Below, piece by piece: positions 36,493 to 46,540 of a stretch of 56,368 nt of DNA. The DNA comes from Prevotella sp. Lineage in GTDB: Bacteria > Bacillota_I > Bacilli_A > ML615J-28 > CAG-313. The DNA lies in assembly GCA_023665755.1 (NCBI GenBank), contig JAMPDF010000008.1:1-56368 (forward strand), given 5' to 3'. Numbering within the stretch: position 1 is the first letter of the stretch; the number at the start of each line of letters is the position of its first letter. Position numbers and translations under genes: made by a program. The notes beneath the pieces were generated by a model. The model had not been told where the DNA came from. It searched no databases and saw only the letters and a list, made by a program, of their open reading frames with translations.

Positions 36493-38905
36493 AGATGTTT
36501 CCTCCAAATAAATAAGAAAAATCATTATGTTTTTTATACTCTTTTTTCATACGTACTGTCTTATAGCACAAATCTCTTGCTTTACAATATCCACACTTTG
36601 ACTCTCCTTTATCAGAAACAAGTGGTTCAATCGAAAATATTCCCGCTTGAATCTTTTCTTTTTGTTGTATGATTAACTCTTGAATATACTGAATCAGTGC
36701 CTCAAATTGTTCTTCTGTAAATGACCTATTGATAAAGTTAGCATGAAATGTTTTTTTACTTGTGAATACTTGTGTAGGCATACACCCTTGTCCACTTATG
36801 ACATGATGATCAATAGCAAAAATAATATCTGGATTTTGAATCGTATATCCTTGATATTTTTTTGCTTTTAAAAATTGCTCTTGGTAACTCTTTTTAGCAT
36901 CATAGGTAAATAGGTTACTATCATATACGCTTTGTAAGTACCCTCCTGCTATACGTGCCTTATCATCCAATGTATGAATCAAATAAAAATAAATAGGCAG
37001 TTGTAAATCCATTCCTACATCTAACGCATGCCAATCTACGCTTACCGCATTCGTTTTATAGTCTAATACTACATAGTAATCTTGATACTTTAAAATTTTA
37101 TCAATAACGCCAATAAATGTAGTTTGTTCATCTAATGCAACCCTAATTTCTTTTTCTAATGCTTCCACTTGAAAAGATGAACCATCCATAAACCGAAGTA
37201 TGACTTCTAATAAAGTGATTATAGATAATTTAAATTTTTCTAAATAAAAAGATAATTTAGGCGTCAATATTATATTTTTTTCCTGCAAGAATAAAGCCAA
37301 ATATTGTTCTATGCATTCACTTAAATTACTTCTATCTTTGTGTTGGATATATATATCATTGATTACCTTTTGTAACACATAGTGATACATAGATCCCACA
37401 AATAAACTATTGTTTTCTTCCATTTTTTCTCGAATTCCTAAAATATGACTGACATAATAACTAAAGGGACAATTCATATATTCGCTAATTGAAGTGTATG
37501 ATAGACTTAAATGATTCGTATGAGATTGAAGTACGCTAGGAGATATTTTTGTAAACTGACTATCATAGTGCTCAGTTATATTGGAGAACGTGGCATAACC
37601 TTTGATAAAATCCTGAGAAACTGTTCTATATTTATTATACTGCATTTTGGCCTTTTGAAACCGCACTTGAGCATAGGTTTTTGATATAACATCCTCAATG
37701 GAAAAAGAAGATGTGCGTTCTTCAATCAACCCTTCCGTCTTGTAATAAGCAATTACACTAGATACTGGTTCTTGGCTTTGCATACTCAAATGAATATGAG
37801 AATAACTCCATAGAATTTGATCTACTTTTTCTTGTTCTTTTTGATTTTTAAAAATCGATGTGGCTAAGCCCAATTTTGCTTTAATTTGGTCATCTAAATA
37901 GTCATTATCCTTATGAATAATAGGGAGCACATCTTGATTGAAATGAAATATAAATAAATGTGTTTCCTCATCATAAATATGATTAAATATATTCTCTATT
38001 TGTATTTGCGATGTAAAACTTTCTTTTTGATAAGTACAAATAGATAAAAGGTAATACATACTTTCTTTTACCAAATCACTTTGAAAAGGCAAATTGAGTA
38101 AAATGAGAGGGCTTAAAGCTTGAATCAATTGACGCAATATATCCGATGGTTGATGGGAAGCGACATAAATTTGCAATGCTTCTTCTAAAGAAGGAGATGA
38201 TATACGTAACAATTCTTCTACAAATTGTTTGGTATATTCATACTCTATCAATGGCTTATTTTCTTCTATCACATAATCAATGTGATACATATCAAATGCC
38301 TCTTTTAAAAGACGACAATAAGCCATTTCAGGTTGATGAATAACGATTTGATGAGGAGCTACACCTTGTGATAGCAATTTGGCAATTTCATTCACACAAC
38401 AAAATACTTCATCTTCTTGATTTGAAAAAGAATAAATAAGTTGTTTTTGTTTTGGAACTAGACTTTTATACAAATATATCACATTTTTTCCAGATAGGGC
38501 TCTTTCTAATATATCATCAGTATGATCATATTGAATAACATATATCTTCTTATCTTGATAAAAGGAATCCATCACTTGATTTTTAACTAGTTGATTATTG
38601 GTTTTATAGGTATATAGTTCATGTAATACAGGCTGATAACTATCTTCTTCAATCAAATAGGATTGTTGCAATTTCAATTTTACGATATCTAATCGCATAT
38701 CACCTTGCCTATTTTTTAAAAGAAGGGGTAAATCAATAGGTGGATATATCTCTTTTTTAAACTCATCAAAGGATTTAAAAGTAATATTGTGCATTGTATG
38801 AGACAGACATCTAATCAATATTGATTTAATCTCACTAGTAGATAAAACAACACATCCGAATGGACTAGTATCATTTAAAATGGTCTTTATTATTTTGTTC
38901 ATCAT
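36473..38905 (-). CDS. addB: ATP-dependent nuclease subunit B, short form
   Basis: 810 residues. The C-terminal half holds the RecB-like nuclease (VVLDYKTNAV, Asp-x-Lys) and the AddB [4Fe-4S] cysteines in EYMNCPFSYY and KCGYCKARDLC. The N-terminal helicase-like domain is degenerate and lacks the Walker A found in Bacillus AddB (about 1160 residues). It is thus shorter than the usual protein. Start at 38905 follows AAGGGGATT. Overlaps addA, with which it forms the recombination nuclease. Confidence 0.88.
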   Translation of the reverse strand: MMNKIIKTILNDTSPFGCVVLSTSEIKSILIRCLSHTMHNITFKSFDEFKKEIYPPIDLPLLLKNRQGDMRLDIVKLKLQQSYLIEEDSYQPVLHELYTYKTNNQLVKNQVMDSFYQDKKIYVIQYDHTDDILERALSGKNVIYLYKSLVPKQKQLIYSFSNQEDEVFCCVNEIAKLLSQGVAPHQIVIHQPEMAYCRLLKEAFDMYHIDYVIEENKPLIEYEYTKQFVEELLRISSPSLEEALQIYVASHQPSDILRQLIQALSPLILLNLPFQSDLVKESMYYLLSICTYQKESFTSQIQIENIFNHIYDEETHLFIFHFNQDVLPIIHKDNDYLDDQIKAKLGLATSIFKNQKEQEKVDQILWSYSHIHLSMQSQEPVSSVIAYYKTEGLIEERTSSFSIEDVISKTYAQVRFQKAKMQYNKYRTVSQDFIKGYATFSNITEHYDSQFTKISPSVLQSHTNHLSLSYTSISEYMNCPFSYYVSHILGIREKMEENNSLFVGSMYHYVLQKVINDIYIQHKDRSNLSECIEQYLALFLQEKNIILTPKLSFYLEKFKLSIITLLEVILRFMDGSSFQVEALEKEIRVALDEQTTFIGVIDKILKYQDYYVVLDYKTNAVSVDWHALDVGMDLQLPIYFYLIHTLDDKARIAGGYLQSVYDSNLFTYDAKKSYQEQFLKAKKYQGYTIQNPDIIFAIDHHVISGQGCMPTQVFTSKKTFHANFINRSFTEEQFEALIQYIQELIIQQKEKIQAGIFSIEPLVSDKGESKCGYCKARDLCYKTVRMKKEYKKHNDFSYLFGGNIYGHEVE

Positions 38906-39051
38906 AATCCCCTTCCCTTTATTATGTATTATGCCATAATGGTCGAAAAAAGTCAATTTATTTATTTGTGAGTTTGGATACTTTTTTTGACTTTTTTTGA
39001 AAATCAAATTTGATAGAATAGACTAGCATATCTTTTACAGGAGGAAAAAAT

Positions 39052-39363
39052 ATGAACGAAATATCACCTATTCAATTTTTTAAATATTATCAAACACATC
39101 TTAACTTTAAAATCATTGATATTAGAGAAACAAAGTCATTTGATGAATATCATATTGTAGATGCTATTAACATCCCCTATCATTTGTTAATGGAAAAACA
39201 TCAATTATTTATGAATAAAAAACAAATTTATTTTATTATTTGTAAAAACGGCGATAAAAGTTATCATGCTACAAAATACTTAATGCGCCTAGGTTATCGT
39301 GTAATCAATGTAATTGGTGGAATTGACCACTGGATGGGTAGTGTCATTACTCATTATGCTTAA
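39052..39363 (+). CDS. Rhodanese-like single-domain protein
   Basis: 103 residues, one rhodanese domain: IDIRETKSFDEYHIVDAINIPY and the active-site loop CKNGDKSYHAT with a catalytic Cys near residue 64, then GGIDHW. It may transfer sulfane sulfur in Fe-S or thiouridine synthesis. Divergent from addB; RBS AGGAGG. Confidence 0.9.
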   Translation: MNEISPIQFFKYYQTHLNFKIIDIRETKSFDEYHIVDAINIPYHLLMEKHQLFMNKKQIYFIICKNGDKSYHATKYLMRLGYRVINVIGGIDHWMGSVITHYA

Positions 39364-39371
39364 ATCACATA

Positions 39372-39420
39372 AAAAAAGAAAGTATACCAATATAACATTT
39401 TAGGTTTTACTTTCTTTTTT
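39372..39420. terminator. Bidirectional terminator between rhodanese and DUF membrane genes
   Basis: 13-bp stem (39372-39384 with 39408-39420), loop of 23 bases, T tract on each strand. Confidence 0.6.
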
Positions 39421-39425
39421 GTTTT

Positions 39426-39770
39426 TTAAGCATTTAATGCTTGTTCAGATAATGCTAGTATTTCTTTTTGATACTTTTGTTTTCTTTTGGCTAACCATTT
39501 TTGATAAATAGGATAATTGATGGAAACCATAATTATACCTAGAATACCAATACAAATACCCAGTGCCATCCAGTTACCGATTACCTTCATAGCCAGACAC
39601 ATACCAGTACCTAATACAAGAGTTCCTATAATTCCAAACGTATATGCAAAAATATACACCGGCCTTTTCACTTTTTGATCTAATCTTTTCAAATGCTCTA
39701 CTGTATTATTTTCTTTTTGGATATACTCCTCTCTAATTTTTGTCACTACATTTTTTTCTTGTTGATCCAT
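39426..39770 (-). CDS. Small two-helix membrane protein, paralog of its neighbour
   Basis: 114 residues: N-terminal helical, charged segment; two transmembrane spans (about 48-68 and 73-92) separated by a short loop; C-terminal charged tail KRKQKYQKEILALSEQAL. No named family. It matches the upstream protein in architecture and in residues (FGxxVLGTGM vs FGCLVFGFGM; KEKYAPLIVELSTRML vs KQKYQKEILALSEQAL). Start at 39770 preferred by an upstream AAGGAAAGGA. Confidence 0.65.
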   Translation of the reverse strand: MDQQEKNVVTKIREEYIQKENNTVEHLKRLDQKVKRPVYIFAYTFGIIGTLVLGTGMCLAMKVIGNWMALGICIGILGIIMVSINYPIYQKWLAKRKQKYQKEILALSEQALNA

Positions 39771-39888
39771 AGTTATTTTTTCCTTTCCTTTTATTTTTGT
39801 AATACTATTATACCAACAAGATATTTCTAATTTGTCAACATATTTCAAGTATTTTGTATTTCTTTTGTAAATATTTTGTAAATCGATA

Positions 39889-40278
39889 TTACTTGTCTTT
39901 TTCTAACATACGAGTAGATAATTCTACAATCAATGGAGCATATTTTTCTTTTTGATGAGCATGGATTTTCATATATATCTGTTTTACACAAAGCATAATA
40001 AATATTCCTACGCATCCTATACATGTACCCAAAAAGAGTTTCTTCCAAACCAGTATCATGCTCATACCAAATCCAAATACTAGACAACCAAAAAGTCCTA
40101 TACCAATACAAAATAATTGTGGATACAATTTTACTTTACGATGCAAAGTTTTTATTTTTATTACATCTTTTGTTTTTTCTAAACAGGCATACTCTTTTTG
40201 TATTCTTTCAATTTGTTGCCTCTCTTGTTTGGTTAATGCCTTATATTGATAAAAAAAGCGTTGATTATCCTCATTCAT
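39889..40278 (-). CDS. Small two-helix membrane protein, paralog of its neighbour
   Basis: 129 residues; two transmembrane spans at about 54-72 and 78-97 with a basic tail. Clearly related to the next gene, so the pair arose by tandem duplication. It overlaps the downstream end of the 297-residue membrane gene by four bases. Role unknown; may modulate the neighbouring histidine kinase. Confidence 0.65.
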   Translation of the reverse strand: MNEDNQRFFYQYKALTKQERQQIERIQKEYACLEKTKDVIKIKTLHRKVKLYPQLFCIGIGLFGCLVFGFGMSMILVWKKLFLGTCIGCVGIFIMLCVKQIYMKIHAHQKEKYAPLIVELSTRMLEKDK

Positions 40279-41168
40279 TTATCTTGACCTCTTTTTTGTT
40301 TCAAATTGCCAACTATAATCATATATACCCCTAATGCTAAAATAATCATAACAACTACTCCACCAGTTATAGCATTCCATATTGCCAAATTCATTTGTCC
40401 ATCTGAAAAAGAAGCGAGCATAGCCGTTTGGAGTGCCAATACAGAAACTAGTGCTTCTGCAAATCCAATATTACGCAATGATTGTATATGATAATCTTTT
40501 TCCTTTTTAGCTTTCACCAAATGAATAATTGACATAGTCAGTTTATAAAACGTATAAGCTGCTGATGCATATATAGTAAAACCTAAATGAATAAAACCTT
40601 TATTAGCATACACCATCTGTATAATGGCTATAGATAACGCAAGTGTTAACACAACTAATAAAATACCACAATGTTGATATTGTTGTAACGGATTTTCTAC
40701 TATCTGATCTCTTTTTTTCTTCCTGTTTTGATGACGCCATAAAATACTGCCTCTTGCTATACTTAATATCAAATAATAACCTGATAAAGACATATACCAA
40801 ACAGATAGAAATACAATACCTAATATTCCCTCAAATATAGCATAACCAACATTGATACAAAACGAAAAGGTTGTAAAAATAATTGTCCGAAATCCATAAT
40901 TGTCAAGAAGATGGTGGATAAAAGGATATTGTCTAGCAAAGTGAATAATTCGCTTTTTTATGATGGGTACATAATACACAATTGTATAAACCATATAAGC
41001 TAAAGATACTGCAGATAATCCGTATATAACATATGCAAGCACGCTACTTTCAATTGTAGCCATATAAATAGCACCTACAATAGTGGCTACTGCAAATACA
41101 TAAAATAACCCTAAACCAACACCATGAGGTTTTTTGAGCCACTGCAAGAAACGATATTTCTTATTCAT
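40275..41168 (-). CDS. Polytopic membrane protein of unknown function
   Basis: 297 residues, about eight hydrophobic segments spread in two halves separated by a basic loop (WRHQNRKKKRDQIVEN). No named family. It overlaps the histidine-kinase gene by eight bases, so it is probably part of the same signalling operon, either a target or a co-sensor. Confidence 0.65.
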   Translation of the reverse strand: MNKKYRFLQWLKKPHGVGLGLFYVFAVATIVGAIYMATIESSVLAYVIYGLSAVSLAYMVYTIVYYVPIIKKRIIHFARQYPFIHHLLDNYGFRTIIFTTFSFCINVGYAIFEGILGIVFLSVWYMSLSGYYLILSIARGSILWRHQNRKKKRDQIVENPLQQYQHCGILLVVLTLALSIAIIQMVYANKGFIHLGFTIYASAAYTFYKLTMSIIHLVKAKKEKDYHIQSLRNIGFAEALVSVLALQTAMLASFSDGQMNLAIWNAITGGVVVMIILALGVYMIIVGNLKQKRGQDK

Positions 41169-42219
41169 CTATAATACCGCCTAATTTAACTGTAAATGTT
41201 GTTCCTTGGTTTAATATGCTTTCTACTTCTATTTCACCTTCTAAATAATCCACTGCTTTTTTGACAAGAGAAAGACCTAAACCATTTCCTTCTTGTTTGT
41301 GAGAGGTATCTCCTTGATAAAATTTTTCAAAAATATGACTCCCAGTTGTAGGAGACATCCCACATCCATTATCCGCAATTGAAAAAATCATTTGATTACA
41401 CTGTGCATATAGGCACAAAGTAATACTTCCCTTTTCACCTGTAAATTTAACAGCATTAGAAATGAGATTATTCAATATCATTTCAAGATACGAGTCTACC
41501 GTTTTTAGTCTTATATCTTCAAAATGACAGCTTAATTGCAATTGCTTTTTTTCAATCTCCTTCTCAAATTGCAAAATTGCATTTTCTAAGATTTGATTCA
41601 CAAAAACAATCGTTTTTTGTGGCAAAATCGTTTGGTGTTCTAACTTATTGAGTTGTAAAATATTCATTACTAAATGGGTTAATCGATTTGTTGTATCGAC
41701 TAAAATTTTTACACTCTTTTGTCTTTGTTCCTCACTGATATCTGTTTTTGATAAGGCAATTGCATAGTTTTGAATAATTGCCAGTGGCGTTTTAATTTCA
41801 TGTGATACACTAGAAATAAAATCAGATTTTAGCATTTCTGTATCAGATAACGCTCTAGCCATTTGATTTAAGTTTTCCATAATCCAATCAAATGCATCAT
41901 AACGTGCTATAGAATGTCTTGGTTGTAATTCAATAGCATAGTTACCAAAAGTAATCTGCTTTGTTGCTTCTAATATTTGATAAAGTGGCTTTTCTATTGT
42001 CTTTTTTCTACGAATCATATCAATAATAGAACACACCAATGCAAGAAGTATGACTACAATTACCATAATAGCAAAAATAAGATAGGATTGAATATGGAAG
42101 AACTTTAAGATGTTGTAAATAACTATCACTACACAAGCAGTTACACCAATATCTAAACAAAATAACATAAAGCCTATAAGCGAAAATTGGAATTGTTGAT
42201 TAAAACGATTTTTTTTCAT
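41161..42219 (-). CDS. Sensor histidine kinase with minimal extracellular region
   Basis: 352 residues. Two transmembrane helices (about 14-40 and 45-67) joined by a loop of fewer than ten residues, a HAMP-like linker, HisKA with SHEIKTP (His140), and HATPase with NLISNAVKF, DNGCGMS and EGNGLGLSLVKK. The missing sensor loop points to an intramembrane-sensing kinase. Overlaps the regulator gene by four bases. Confidence 0.9.
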   Translation of the reverse strand: MKKNRFNQQFQFSLIGFMLFCLDIGVTACVVIVIYNILKFFHIQSYLIFAIMVIVVILLALVCSIIDMIRRKKTIEKPLYQILEATKQITFGNYAIELQPRHSIARYDAFDWIMENLNQMARALSDTEMLKSDFISSVSHEIKTPLAIIQNYAIALSKTDISEEQRQKSVKILVDTTNRLTHLVMNILQLNKLEHQTILPQKTIVFVNQILENAILQFEKEIEKKQLQLSCHFEDIRLKTVDSYLEMILNNLISNAVKFTGEKGSITLCLYAQCNQMIFSIADNGCGMSPTTGSHIFEKFYQGDTSHKQEGNGLGLSLVKKAVDYLEGEIEVESILNQGTTFTVKLGGIIDE

Positions 42220-42887
42220 CTTAAAACTGCCTTATACCCAAGACCATGGACGGTAACAATATCAAATCCATCACAATCTTTTGTTTTTTCTCTTAATTTC
42301 GCCATATAAACGTCTACAGTTCTAGAAGTTGCTGAAGAATCAAATCCCCAAAATTCTTCCATCAAATCAGATCTTGTAAATGTCTTCTTGGGGGTAGACA
42401 ATAGTCGGAACAATAAATCAAATTCCCTGACCGTTAGGGTAAGTTCTTCTCCATTGACATATGCCATATGCTCTTCTTTATCTAATATCAAATTGCCTAC
42501 TGAGATTTTCTGATGTATCAATAGTTTTGCACGTCTAAGTAGGGCAGATACTCTTAATACAAGTTCATCAATATCAAACGGCTTCACTAAATAGTCATCA
42601 ATGCCTAGTTCAAATCCCCTTTTTTTAGATGTTTGATCTTCTAATGCACTAATAAATAAAATAGGAATCATCGGATCAATTTCTCTAATTTTAGTTGCCA
42701 ATCCAAACCCATCCATTCCTGGCATCATAATATCACTAATCACCAAATCAAAATGGGATGATAGTACCATTTTTAAAGCCTCCATTCCGTTTGAACATGT
42801 AGTCACTTCATAGTTTGCCCTTTTCAAATAATACGCAATCAGTTGATTTAAATCTTGATCATCTTCAACTAGCAATATTTGTATCAT
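42216..42887 (-). CDS. OmpR-family response regulator
   Basis: 223 residues: receiver domain with acidic pocket VEDDQD and phosphorylated Asp52 (SDIMMPG), KPFDID lysine, and C-terminal winged helix with TVREFDLLFRLLSTPKK and SRTVDVYMAKLREK. Partner of the adjacent kinase; target genes probably include the membrane proteins downstream. Confidence 0.93.
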   Translation of the reverse strand: MIQILLVEDDQDLNQLIAYYLKRANYEVTTCSNGMEALKMVLSSHFDLVISDIMMPGMDGFGLATKIREIDPMIPILFISALEDQTSKKRGFELGIDDYLVKPFDIDELVLRVSALLRRAKLLIHQKISVGNLILDKEEHMAYVNGEELTLTVREFDLLFRLLSTPKKTFTRSDLMEEFWGFDSSATSRTVDVYMAKLREKTKDCDGFDIVTVHGLGYKAVLR

Positions 42888-42978
42888 ATCTCTTCACCTC
42901 AACAATTATTTGTATTTTAACATATTTATGTTTAAAAATCACTAAATAAATGTTAAAATTTTGTAATTACTATTGTAA

Positions 42979-43017
42979 AAACTGTGTAGCACATCTTTTT
43001 GATGTACAACACAGTTT
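42979..43017 (-). terminator. spoIIE terminator
   Basis: Long hairpin with a U-run; the stem overlaps the spoIIE stop codon in minus-strand reading. Confidence 0.8.
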
Positions 43018-45250
43018 AATTCTCGTGCATAGATACCTTTAACGCAATAAGCGTCATATCATCTTTTACTTTAATTTCATGATGAAGGGTGTAATTGAGA
43101 ATTTCATAAACAATTTGTTCTGGAGCCAAATTTCTTGCATTAGAAATAAACTTTTCTAGCTCGTCATTGTCAATAAGATTTTCCAATACACCATCACTAC
43201 TCATAATAATTAAGTCACCTGATTCTAACATGTATTCCTTTGCATCAATCTCTTCATCAATTCCAAGAGGTAAACTCTTATTGATGACTTTATCTATCAT
43301 TCCATTTGCTTTAAAAATATAGGTAGTATTGGCCCCCATTTTATAAAATGTGGCCATTTTATTTTTCCGATTAATATCTAAAAAGTCAAGTGTAGCGTAT
43401 CGTTCTAAATAATCTTGTACGACATGGAAAGTATTGAGAATAGAAAGTGCTGTTGAAGATTCTACATTTAATCCCACTATATTTTGGACTAACTTTAATG
43501 TCATATCACTTTCACAAAAAGCGCTATATCCTTTTCCCATCCCATCAGAAATAGCAAATAACATATGTCCATTATCTAACTCTTTGATTAGAAAGTTATC
43601 TCCACTAATCATTTCATCTTCTGATGGAAGGGCTCCATAAGCGTATGTGATATCCAAAACGATTTTAGGCAAAATATGTATATAGATGGTAGTATTATCT
43701 TGCTTTACTTCTTCTACAGATACTTCTGTTTTGGTAATGAGTCTAAATAATGTAACTAATGTTTGTTTAACCTGAAAAAGTGTCTTATTTTTAATCCCTA
43801 TAGCAATTAAAAAATCATCGGTATAACTGCGCAATACTTCATAATACGTAATATGAATATCTAAATCTTTTAAGAAGTCTTTAGCTTTTTGTAATAAATG
43901 ATAATCCAACTCGCTTTTAGAAGTCGTATCTAATACATAATTTTTAAGCGCATTAGATACACCACTGATTTGAGCAAGTAAAATATAGTTATTGGCATCA
44001 CTATCATTTTTGTTGATATTTTGATAATCAAAATGGCTACGAAGAAGTCTTGCTGTAGAAGAAATTGACGGATATTTTTCACATGTTTTTATATAAGATT
44101 CATGATTTAAGTCTATATGTTCATCTGTTGTCAAAATGTCCTTGAATACAAAATATAAATTTGATTTATGTTGCTGAAAGCATTCTTTTTGTTTGGCGCA
44201 ATTTTTACAATGTTCGTTAACAATGGTTTTGATACCATTACTCAACCTTTCATTATACCCTTTAGGATTTTGAAATCCCATTACAAATTGATCTAAGAAT
44301 CCCGCAAATTTTAGTATTTCATCATTTACATTTTTTTGTGCCACTTCGTGTATTTCTTTATAAGGGCTAACGTCTTCTGTAATTTTGGGCATAAAAAAAT
44401 AGGATAGAATTTCGAATAAAATACTTGTTGCCATAAGTGCTAAATATAAGTAAGGGTTGTCCATACTTTTAGTAAAAATAATCATCACCAAAAAAGCATT
44501 CCAAATACCAATAGTATATATGCTTCTTATTGCATATATCCCTGATACCAAAAGAATCAATATACTTTCATCAATTTCAAAAATCAAATATTCTAAGATT
44601 ACAATACAAATACCATAAAGTAGGCTATATATATTTTTAAATCTCCTACTCAAGTACATCGCAAAGTATGTCCCTATAACAACTGATAAATTAAAGCCAA
44701 GTACATGAATATAACTAGCACCGATGGTTGCAAAAATGGCCAATAAAATTTCTAAATAAATGTATGTATGATATGTATCATTGTCATTAATCAAAAACCT
44801 TTCTTCCATATTTTCCACATCTTTTAATAATTTTGATAAATAATAGTCTAAAAATAGATAAATGCCTATACTTATGATTGTATAAATAATATTGCTTATA
44901 GGCATATTCATTTTTGGATAAACAAAAAAAGAAAGTATATTGATTACACCTATATATATACTGATCATCCATTTGGTTTTGGTGAATAACACCACTTCTT
45001 TTTGAATTCCCATACGAAATAAAAAGAAAAGCAGTGTAGATAAAGCAATTAATATCAAATAAGGTAAAATCATACCTCGATCAAACAATAATAAACTGAT
45101 TAAAGAAGTTGGATAAATATAATATATATTTTTTTTATCTTTGAATAAATAAAATAACAAAACGGGTAAATAAAGGGCAAATAAAAAATTACCTTTAACC
45201 GTAAGTACTAAAAGAAATGTAATGATAACCATATTGATTTTCTTTAACAT
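43016..45250 (-). CDS. spoIIE: Stage II sporulation protein E (PP2C serine phosphatase)
   Basis: 744 residues. The N-terminal third is a ten-or-so-helix membrane domain (residues 1-290); a cysteine pattern CKNCAKQKEC marks the SpoIIE-specific regulatory linker; the C-terminal PP2C phosphatase has FAISDGMGKG and IMSSDGVLENL metal-binding motifs. It dephosphorylates SpoIIAA-P to activate sigma-F in the forespore and localises to the polar septum. Its presence is strong evidence that the organism sporulates. Confidence 0.92.
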   Translation of the reverse strand: MLKKINMVIITFLLVLTVKGNFLFALYLPVLLFYLFKDKKNIYYIYPTSLISLLLFDRGMILPYLILIALSTLLFFLFRMGIQKEVVLFTKTKWMISIYIGVINILSFFVYPKMNMPISNIIYTIISIGIYLFLDYYLSKLLKDVENMEERFLINDNDTYHTYIYLEILLAIFATIGASYIHVLGFNLSVVIGTYFAMYLSRRFKNIYSLLYGICIVILEYLIFEIDESILILLVSGIYAIRSIYTIGIWNAFLVMIIFTKSMDNPYLYLALMATSILFEILSYFFMPKITEDVSPYKEIHEVAQKNVNDEILKFAGFLDQFVMGFQNPKGYNERLSNGIKTIVNEHCKNCAKQKECFQQHKSNLYFVFKDILTTDEHIDLNHESYIKTCEKYPSISSTARLLRSHFDYQNINKNDSDANNYILLAQISGVSNALKNYVLDTTSKSELDYHLLQKAKDFLKDLDIHITYYEVLRSYTDDFLIAIGIKNKTLFQVKQTLVTLFRLITKTEVSVEEVKQDNTTIYIHILPKIVLDITYAYGALPSEDEMISGDNFLIKELDNGHMLFAISDGMGKGYSAFCESDMTLKLVQNIVGLNVESSTALSILNTFHVVQDYLERYATLDFLDINRKNKMATFYKMGANTTYIFKANGMIDKVINKSLPLGIDEEIDAKEYMLESGDLIIMSSDGVLENLIDNDELEKFISNARNLAPEQIVYEILNYTLHHEIKVKDDMTLIALKVSMHEN

Positions 45251-45481
45251 AAGTCACCTCTTGGATATATTACTTTGATTATATCAAGTCATGTTGTCAT
45301 AAAAAGATGAAAAAAGAAAACAACCTCTATATTATTGTTATTTTCTTGTATGATCCAATCATACTCCGGCTATTCCATCTTTGTATATCATTCAATTTTC
45401 CATATCCACTATAAATTTATTCTTATGAATGAGGTACCTCTTTTGATGTCTATTATGTGATAAATAGATTTAAGAAATACA

Positions 45482-45529
45482 AAAGACAAGATAGTATACT
45501 TTTACTTAAGGATATACTATCTTGTCTTT
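45482..45529 (-). terminator. Terminator of the DUF951/parA operon
   Basis: 17-bp perfect stem around a 14-base loop, followed on the minus strand by TTTTGTATTTC. The other gap sequence, 45251-45481, shows no gene. Confidence 0.8.
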
Positions 45530-45545
45530 GATTGATGTATAAATA

Positions 45546-45749
45546 TTATTTATTGTTGTTTGTCTTTTCTAATTTGACTGTACGCTTTAAAGCCTCAATT
45601 CTACTCATCATTACAATTCGTTTGCAAGTAGTGCATTCTAATTTATAGTCAATGCCTATTCTTAGCACTTTCCAAGTAGAGCCTCCACAAGGATGATTTT
45701 TTTTAAATTTTAAAATATCTCCTAGTTCTACTGATGTTGCCTCTATCAT
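45546..45749 (-). CDS. DUF951 family protein
   Basis: 67 residues: KFKKNHPCGGSTWKVLRIGIDYKLEC and MMSRIEALKR are family signatures. The function is unknown; it is usually found with chromosome-partition genes. Overlaps parA by four bases. Confidence 0.88.
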   Translation of the reverse strand: MIEATSVELGDILKFKKNHPCGGSTWKVLRIGIDYKLECTTCKRIVMMSRIEALKRTVKLEKTNNNK

Positions 45750-46528
45750 ATATGTTCCTCATCTTTTTCTTTATTCTTTTTTTCTAAAATTTCGCTTGCT
45801 AAATTTCGATATTCTCTTGAACCCCTAGAGTGAAAAGAAAATTGAATAACTGATTCACCATGCATAGGAGATTCTTGAATATGCGATGAGCGTGTAATCA
45901 CCGTTTTAAACGTTTTTTCTGGAAAAAAGAAATTCACTTTTTCTTGAATTTCATAACCCAAAGTATTTCGATTATCCAACTTTGTAAGCAAGATTCCTTC
46001 TATTTCTAGTTTTTTTTCTTGTTGTATTTTGTTGATCTTATTGACCATTTGAGTTAACGCATCGTATGAAAAAAAGCTACATTCCACAGGAATCAGTACC
46101 GAATCACTAGCATATAAAGCATTATCCACAATCAGTCCTAAGGAAGGTGGACAATCAATTAAAATATAATCAAATTCTTTTTGAATCTGTTTCAATTTTT
46201 TTTGTAATAAATAAACCCTATCTTCTAAAGTATAAAGACTTTCTTCAATGTTAGCCAATTTAATAGAAGCGGGAATCATCCATAAGTTTTTCACTTTCGT
46301 TTTTAAAATGGCTTGCCTTAATAATCCTACGTGCGTAAAAAAATCTGCTATATCAAATAAGATATCTTCACGATTAATTCCTAGTCCTATAGTTGCATTG
46401 GCCTGTTGATCATAGTCAACGATTAACACTTTTTGATTTTTATATGCGAGTGCGGCACCCAAATTTATTGTTGTTGTCGTTTTGCCAACACCACCTTTTT
46501 GGTTGACAACGGCTATAATTTTGCCCAT
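45746..46528 (-). CDS. parA: ParA/Soj-type chromosome-partitioning ATPase
   Basis: 260 residues with deviant Walker A KGGVGKTT (11-18), Walker A' VDYDQQANAT and the DYILIDCPPSLG switch. Located after rsmG as in other Firmicutes, but the next gene is DUF951 and no parB is seen. With ParB it drives origin segregation; alone it may regulate DnaA or sporulation. Confidence 0.92.
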   Translation of the reverse strand: MGKIIAVVNQKGGVGKTTTTINLGAALAYKNQKVLIVDYDQQANATIGLGINREDILFDIADFFTHVGLLRQAILKTKVKNLWMIPASIKLANIEESLYTLEDRVYLLQKKLKQIQKEFDYILIDCPPSLGLIVDNALYASDSVLIPVECSFFSYDALTQMVNKINKIQQEKKLEIEGILLTKLDNRNTLGYEIQEKVNFFFPEKTFKTVITRSSHIQESPMHGESVIQFSFHSRGSREYRNLASEILEKKNKEKDEEHI

Positions 46529-46540
46529 ATTTTTCTCCTT

